Source: Nitrospiraceae bacterium (GTDB lineage Bacteria; Nitrospirota; Thermodesulfovibrionia; UBA6902). From it: a stretch of 5,900 nucleotides of DNA. The stretch covers positions 11,702 to 17,601 of the forward strand of contig CP070644.1 of NCBI GenBank assembly GCA_020354155.1, read 5' to 3'. Position numbers and translations under genes: made by a program. Shown here piece after piece: positions 4,908-5,900 of this stretch; the stretch's first letter is position 1; every line of letters starts with the position of its first letter. Below the pieces are notes generated by a model. It searched no databases. It worked only from the letters and a program-made list of their open reading frames with translations, and had not been told where the DNA came from.

Positions 4908-5393
4908 ATGAATGGAATTGAAATAGCAAAAAAGATGGAGACTGACGCAATTACCTTTTATTCTCAGGCAGCGGAGAAAACGCAGTGTCCCGCAGGCAAA
5001 AAAATGTTTGAGACTATCGCTCAGGACGAAAAGGGCCATCTGGAAATCGTGAACAATCTACTGAAAGGCTTGGATATTCATGTTGAAGATGTTCATCCCA
5101 TCCAGAACGTCAAGACAGTCTTTGAGGCAATGAAAGACGATATGATGGAAAAGGTGGAGGCAACATCAGATGATTTAGAGGCCTTTAAAATAGCTATGGA
5201 GATGGAAAAAAAGGGTATGGAGTATTACACCAAACTTGCCGGGGATGCCTCCACTGACAAAGAAAAAATGCTTTATGAAAAGCTAATAAAAGAAGAACGG
5301 CAGCATTACACAATCTTTTCCAACACCTATAACTTTCTGAAGGATACAGGAAACTGGTTTATGTGGGAAGAGCACAGCATCGTTGAAGGATAA
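4908..5393 (+). CDS. Ferritin-like diiron protein, rubrerythrin family, without rubredoxin domain
   Basis: This 161-residue protein is a four-helix bundle of the rubrerythrin type. The diiron ligands follow an internal two-fold pattern: Glu11 (KKMETDAITFY) then Glu41-x-x-His44 in the first half, and Glu100 (MEMEKKGMEYY) then Glu130-x-x-His133 in the second. Family members reduce hydrogen peroxide or store iron. The C-terminal rubredoxin domain of classical rubrerythrin (two CxxC pairs) is absent; the only cysteine is Cys27. The chain ends in a WFMWEEH...VEG tail common in ferritin-family proteins of anaerobes. An external electron donor would be needed for peroxidase activity. GGAGG lies 9 nt before ATG 4908. 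It is divergent from superoxide reductase and is followed 25 bp later by a small gene in the same probable operon. Confidence 0.92.
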   Translation: MNGIEIAKKMETDAITFYSQAAEKTQCPAGKKMFETIAQDEKGHLEIVNNLLKGLDIHVEDVHPIQNVKTVFEAMKDDMMEKVEATSDDLEAFKIAMEMEKKGMEYYTKLAGDASTDKEKMLYEKLIKEERQHYTIFSNTYNFLKDTGNWFMWEEHSIVEG

Positions 5394-5418
5394 CCATATT
5401 TTTTAATGGAGGTCTTCT

Positions 5419-5667
5419 ATGGGTTACACAAATGTGGCGTTAAAGGACAAGATTTTCGAAATGTATCCGGAGATTGGAGAAAAGAGGATTAATGTAGGGC
5501 TTGAATTTAGTGATGAAAAAGAATCCTACGTCATCAAGTTCAAAAAAGACCTTCACGAACTTACCACATATTTGGAAAAGAAAGACGCAGATGAATGCAT
5601 GGATGGGGTGAAATGCGTTCATCTCGGTGTCCAGATTGGCGAGTTCTTGAAGAACTTTGATGGGTAA
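5419..5667 (+). CDS. Unrecognised 82-residue protein
   Basis: I do not recognise this family. A GGAGG site lies 6 nt before ATG 5419, and the gene starts 25 bp after the diiron gene on the same strand, so it is very probably real and co-transcribed. The product is soluble and acidic/lysine-rich, with no signal peptide or membrane segment. A central stretch (about 24-52) looks like beta strands followed by a helix. The C-terminal part holds Cys60, Cys66 and His68 (CMDGVKCVH), with His46 further upstream. These could bind metal or form a redox pair, but two Cys and two His in this arrangement are not a known signature to me. Its position suggests a helper for the diiron protein or oxidative-stress response; that is inference from context only. 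Confidence 0.8.
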   Translation: MGYTNVALKDKIFEMYPEIGEKRINVGLEFSDEKESYVIKFKKDLHELTTYLEKKDADECMDGVKCVHLGVQIGEFLKNFDG

Positions 5668-5730
5668 TCGGGGATCCCATAAGATCCAGCTTAATATAGA
5701 CTTATCTCTAAAATATTCCTTTGATTTTAG

Positions 5731-5759
5731 TTGAAAATACTGCTACATTATCGTATAAA
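5731..5759 (+). promoter_or_regulatory. Sigma-70-type promoter for the rhodanese-like gene
   Basis: TTGAAA (5731-5736), a 17-nt spacer and TATAAA (5754-5759) make a near-consensus promoter. Transcription would begin near 5766, leaving about 60 nt before ATG 5826 and about 14 nt before the short leader frame at 5780. The preceding gap from 5668 holds no clear terminator, so readthrough from the diiron operon is also possible. Confidence 0.65.
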
Positions 5760-5779
5760 ATAGGTGTCGAAGGACAAGA

Positions 5780-5839
5780 ATGAGCAGATCCCCGTGGTCT
5801 GATCTGGGAAGGAAACAGAGGATTCATGAGCATATTTGA
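5780..5839 (+). CDS. Possible 19-residue leader ORF overlapping the rhodanese-like start
   Basis: AAGGA (5770-5774) lies 5 nt before ATG 5780, a good ribosome site. The frame encodes 19 residues starting MSRSPWSDLG and stops at TGA 5837-5839, past ATG 5826 of the next gene and in a different frame. A 6-bp inverted repeat CAGATC/GATCTG (5785-5790, 5801-5806) lies inside it. Translation of this frame would pass over the next gene's start and could tune its expression. It may equally be chance; the peptide matches nothing I recognise. Confidence 0.3.
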   Translation: MSRSPWSDLGRKQRIHEHI

Positions 5840-5900
5840 TGTATTCAGAAAAGTAGAGGGAGTAAGCGCTGATGAGGCAAAGAAGATTCTCGCTGAAAAA
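5826..5900 (+). CDS. Probable rhodanese-like domain protein, N-terminus only
   Basis: The frame from ATG 5826 runs off the right edge after 25 codons. It reads MSIFDVFRKVEG followed by VSADEAKKILAEK. The second part matches the usual entry to a rhodanese domain (VSxxEAxxLL), which normally leads into a strand with LLDVR and later a catalytic cysteine. Those parts are outside the window, so the assignment and any sulfurtransferase activity are provisional. Purine-rich AAGGAAACAGAGGA precedes the start. It has its own promoter and follows the oxidative-stress genes on the same strand. Confidence 0.55.
   Translation, partial: MSIFDVFRKVEGVSADEAKKILAEK

Noticed and set aside
5671..5730. Possible terminator after the 82-residue protein gene
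   Set aside because: Only weak hairpins are seen: GGATC/GATCC at 5672-5687 and CTAAAAT/ATTTTAG at 5708-5730. They are short, the second is AT-only apart from its ends, and neither has a following T tract.

Overview
The window looks like chromosomal DNA from a Gram-negative bacterium with an anaerobic or microaerophilic lifestyle. A lipoprotein with a clear lipobox and PilZ-type c-di-GMP receptors suggest the envelope type. A one-iron superoxide reductase divergent from a rubrerythrin-family diiron protein is typical of anaerobes that meet oxygen transiently. GC content is moderate and promoters look like ordinary sigma-70 promoters. The combination would suit Desulfobacterota or Nitrospirota, but nothing here fixes the phylum.

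Left arm (1-920, plus strand): the 3' end of one PilZ-like gene, a near-consensus promoter, a second PilZ gene, a small lipoprotein built from 11-residue repeats, and a strong intrinsic terminator. The usual long-ORF start for the second PilZ gene (TTG at 128) falls on the promoter -35 box, so the real start is probably ATG at 197.

Middle (978-4558, minus strand): superoxide reductase, an intrinsic terminator, ftsH, and a class V aminotransferase-fold PLP enzyme. ftsH and the PLP enzyme are 30 bp apart and probably co-transcribed. A 25-codon reading frame lies directly upstream of, and in frame with, the superoxide reductase.

Divergent control region (about 4652-4907): a near-consensus extended -10 promoter drives the rightward genes. 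It is bracketed by an 8-bp inverted repeat whose halves are 33 bp apart, and there are two 5-N4-5 dyads of the FNR/CRP layout exactly 100 bp apart. A shared redox- or peroxide-responsive control of superoxide reductase and the diiron protein is the best reading, but the regulator is not in the window.

Right arm (4908-5900, plus strand): a ferritin-like/rubrerythrin-type protein without a rubredoxin domain, an unrecognised 82-residue protein with two cysteines, a new promoter, a possible short leader peptide, and the first 25 codons of what looks like a rhodanese-domain protein.

Functionally, superoxide reductase would turn superoxide into hydrogen peroxide, and the diiron protein could remove the peroxide or hold iron. 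FtsH handles membrane-protein quality control. The most interesting parts are the divergent operator region, the small frames next to it, and the unknown 82-residue protein. I did not see a wholly new multi-gene system.
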